In this document: positions 62,746 through 64,000 of the stretch, piece by piece
Position numbering within the stretch: the first letter of the stretch is position 1
How the letters are laid out: every line of letters begins with the position of its first letter
Assembly (NCBI GenBank): GCA_964631275.1
Contig: CAZVWQ010000005.1
Span: 1 to 64,000 of the forward strand
Direction: 5' to 3'
Origin: CAZVWQ01 sp964631275
GTDB taxonomy: Bacteria > Patescibacteriota > JACMRA01
Length of the DNA stretch: 64,000 bases
Notes under the pieces: model-generated
What the model saw: the letters and a program-made list of their open reading frames with translations, nothing else
Told to the model about the DNA's origin: nothing
The model's database searches: none
Position numbers and translations under genes: made by a program

Positions 62746-64000
62746 ATGAAAATTTTTTTTGATCTAAAATTTAATAATATTTTGGAAAAGAATCTTTCTA
62801 GATCAGAGCAAGAGCCAAAAAAAGAACAAACTTTACAATTTCAAAACCCTGATCCAAAACAAAATATTGTCCTTAAAAAATCTTTCTTTTACAGACCCCC
62901 TACCTGGGCGAGTTTGGTAATTATTGGGTTAATTATTTTTTCTTTAGTTTTTTCTAGTTTGGCTATTAAGACTCAATCTCAAATTAAAGATTGCCAAGAG
63001 ATTTTTACTAAAATTAAAGATGAGTTTGACTTACAAGATTCGGAGTGTGATTTACACATAGTATTTGTGAGTAATAATGATCTTAAGATAGAATCTCTAA
63101 AAGAAAAACAGAGGCTTTTTTTGGCTAGAAAATTTTTATACGAAACCAAAAAACAAAAATCTACCGAAGAGCAAGAGGTTTATAATACTTTGTCTATTTT
63201 CCCTGAATTTCAAGATCTTGATTTAATTTTGGCTGAAATACAAAAAGATCTCCAAGAAAAACTTAGTTATGAAGAAAAGGTAATTATACTTAAAAATCTA
63301 AAAAACGCTCAAAGTAATGAAGTTAAAAAAAGAAAAAATCAATTTAGAAAAGAAATTAACCAGACTAGAACTTTGGTCAGTCAAGTTGGTATAGATGAAA
63401 ACAAAAAAAAAGAGTTTGAATTATTTGAACAAGAATCACTAAATTTATTAGAATCTGAAATTGAAGATACTACTAAAGCTAGTAAGGTTGTTAATTTAGA
63501 TACTCAAATAAAATACTGGAATAAAGAGCTTAACACCAGATTAGCTAAAGTTGATATCCCTCCGTCTAATCCAGTTTTGCCTCTAGAAGAGGAAAAAGAA
63601 TTATTATCTAAGATTAAGTTTGTGACCGAAAAACAAACTCAAATTAACCAAAGCCAAATTGATTGTAAGATGATGAAATGTTTATCAATTACTTTTGATG
63701 ATGGACCAATGAAAGATAATACTGATAGAGTTCTGAATTACCTAAAAGAGAGAAATGTTCAAGCCACTTTTTATGTAATTGGTAACAAAATCAGAGCCAA
63801 CGAAGATCTATTACTCAGAATGCAGGCCGAAGGTCACGAAGTGGCTAATCATACTTGGACACATTCTAACCTGACTGCTATTAGCCTTGATCAAGCCAAG
63901 GAAGAAATTAGACTAACTTCAGAAGAAATAAAAAGAGTAACTGGTGTTTTACCTTTTACCTATAGACCTCCGTATGGAGCAATTAATGAACAGTTAATCA
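62746..64000 (+). CDS. Membrane-anchored polysaccharide deacetylase (CE4), partial at window end
   Basis: An open frame from the ATG at 62746 runs off the window, with 418 codons seen. A cytoplasmic N-terminus of about 50 residues is followed by a membrane helix (about 55-75), a long Lys/Glu-rich coiled-coil region (about 75-300) and a NodB domain. Motif 1 is TFDDGP, motif 2 HTWTHS (metal-binding H-x3-H) and motif 3 RPPYGA. Such enzymes remove acetyl groups from GlcNAc in peptidoglycan or another glycan, often giving lysozyme resistance. It reads divergently from dnaK. Confidence 0.88.
   Translation, partial: MKIFFDLKFNNILEKNLSRSEQEPKKEQTLQFQNPDPKQNIVLKKSFFYRPPTWASLVIIGLIIFSLVFSSLAIKTQSQIKDCQEIFTKIKDEFDLQDSECDLHIVFVSNNDLKIESLKEKQRLFLARKFLYETKKQKSTEEQEVYNTLSIFPEFQDLDLILAEIQKDLQEKLSYEEKVIILKNLKNAQSNEVKKRKNQFRKEINQTRTLVSQVGIDENKKKEFELFEQESLNLLESEIEDTTKASKVVNLDTQIKYWNKELNTRLAKVDIPPSNPVLPLEEEKELLSKIKFVTEKQTQINQSQIDCKMMKCLSITFDDGPMKDNTDRVLNYLKERNVQATFYVIGNKIRANEDLLLRMQAEGHEVANHTWTHSNLTAISLDQAKEEIRLTSEEIKRVTGVLPFTYRPPYGAINEQLI

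Overview
The window is a very AT-rich, gene-dense bacterial chromosome segment with short genes, long repeat-filled spacers and almost no Shine-Dalgarno sequences. The gene mix points to a Patescibacteria/CPR member, probably an episymbiont: two FemAB-type peptidoglycan branching enzymes, a large class A PBP with a Cys-rich insert, two VirB2/TrbC-like two-helix proteins, an M1 aminopeptidase with HEAT repeats and a coiled-coil tail, a 1,545-residue DUF11/beta-helix surface protein, CAP-domain secreted proteins, and only scattered steps of amino-acid pathways. I cannot name the phylum from sequence alone. Nearly all stops are TAA, some are TAG, and one convincing stop is TGA, so I assume the standard bacterial code.

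Layout. 0-8 kb: SerC-like aminotransferase, M1 aminopeptidase plus ABC ATPase (one unit), type I dehydroquinase, ClpP, alkyltransferase-like protein. 8-16 kb: PBP1A, a VirB2-like protein, FemAB, and tRNA-Arg(CCT), whose 5' end overlaps a small ORF. 16-31 kb: MsrB, GT2 glycosyltransferase, class I NrdB, an orphan TrpA, a FemAB carrying a long disordered insert, pterin dehydratase, two CAP proteins, a TruB unit, and an ExoIII unit. 31-40 kb: giant surface protein, UppP, an anchored surface protein, a pilin-like protein, shikimate kinase. 40-51 kb: second VirB2-like protein, a UvrB lacking its N-terminal motor half, RuvA, XseB, a Nudix/chorismate-mutase fusion next to RuvC, acetolactate synthase, YidC, rhomboid. 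51-56 kb: accessory island with two decayed IS630 transposases around a small membrane protein, then a two-gene ATPase + HNH cassette resembling Septu (PtuAB). 56-64 kb: a Tgt lacking its zinc ligands, RelA/SpoT preceded by a GT4 glycosyltransferase, DnaK behind a CIRCE-like operator, and the start of a polysaccharide deacetylase.

The spacers are built largely from at least eight families of about 85-125 bp non-coding repeats. Several have TATACYC...GRGTATA ends, and some copies are nested inside others, so they look like MITEs inserting at TA. IS630 relics, whose family targets TA, lie in the same window.

The most interesting items are: the Nudix-chorismate mutase fusion, in which six of eight AroQ active-site residues are kept with exact spacing; the nested MITE-like families; the Septu-like cassette; the zinc-less Tgt; the half-length UvrB; and the YidC lacking its groove arginine.
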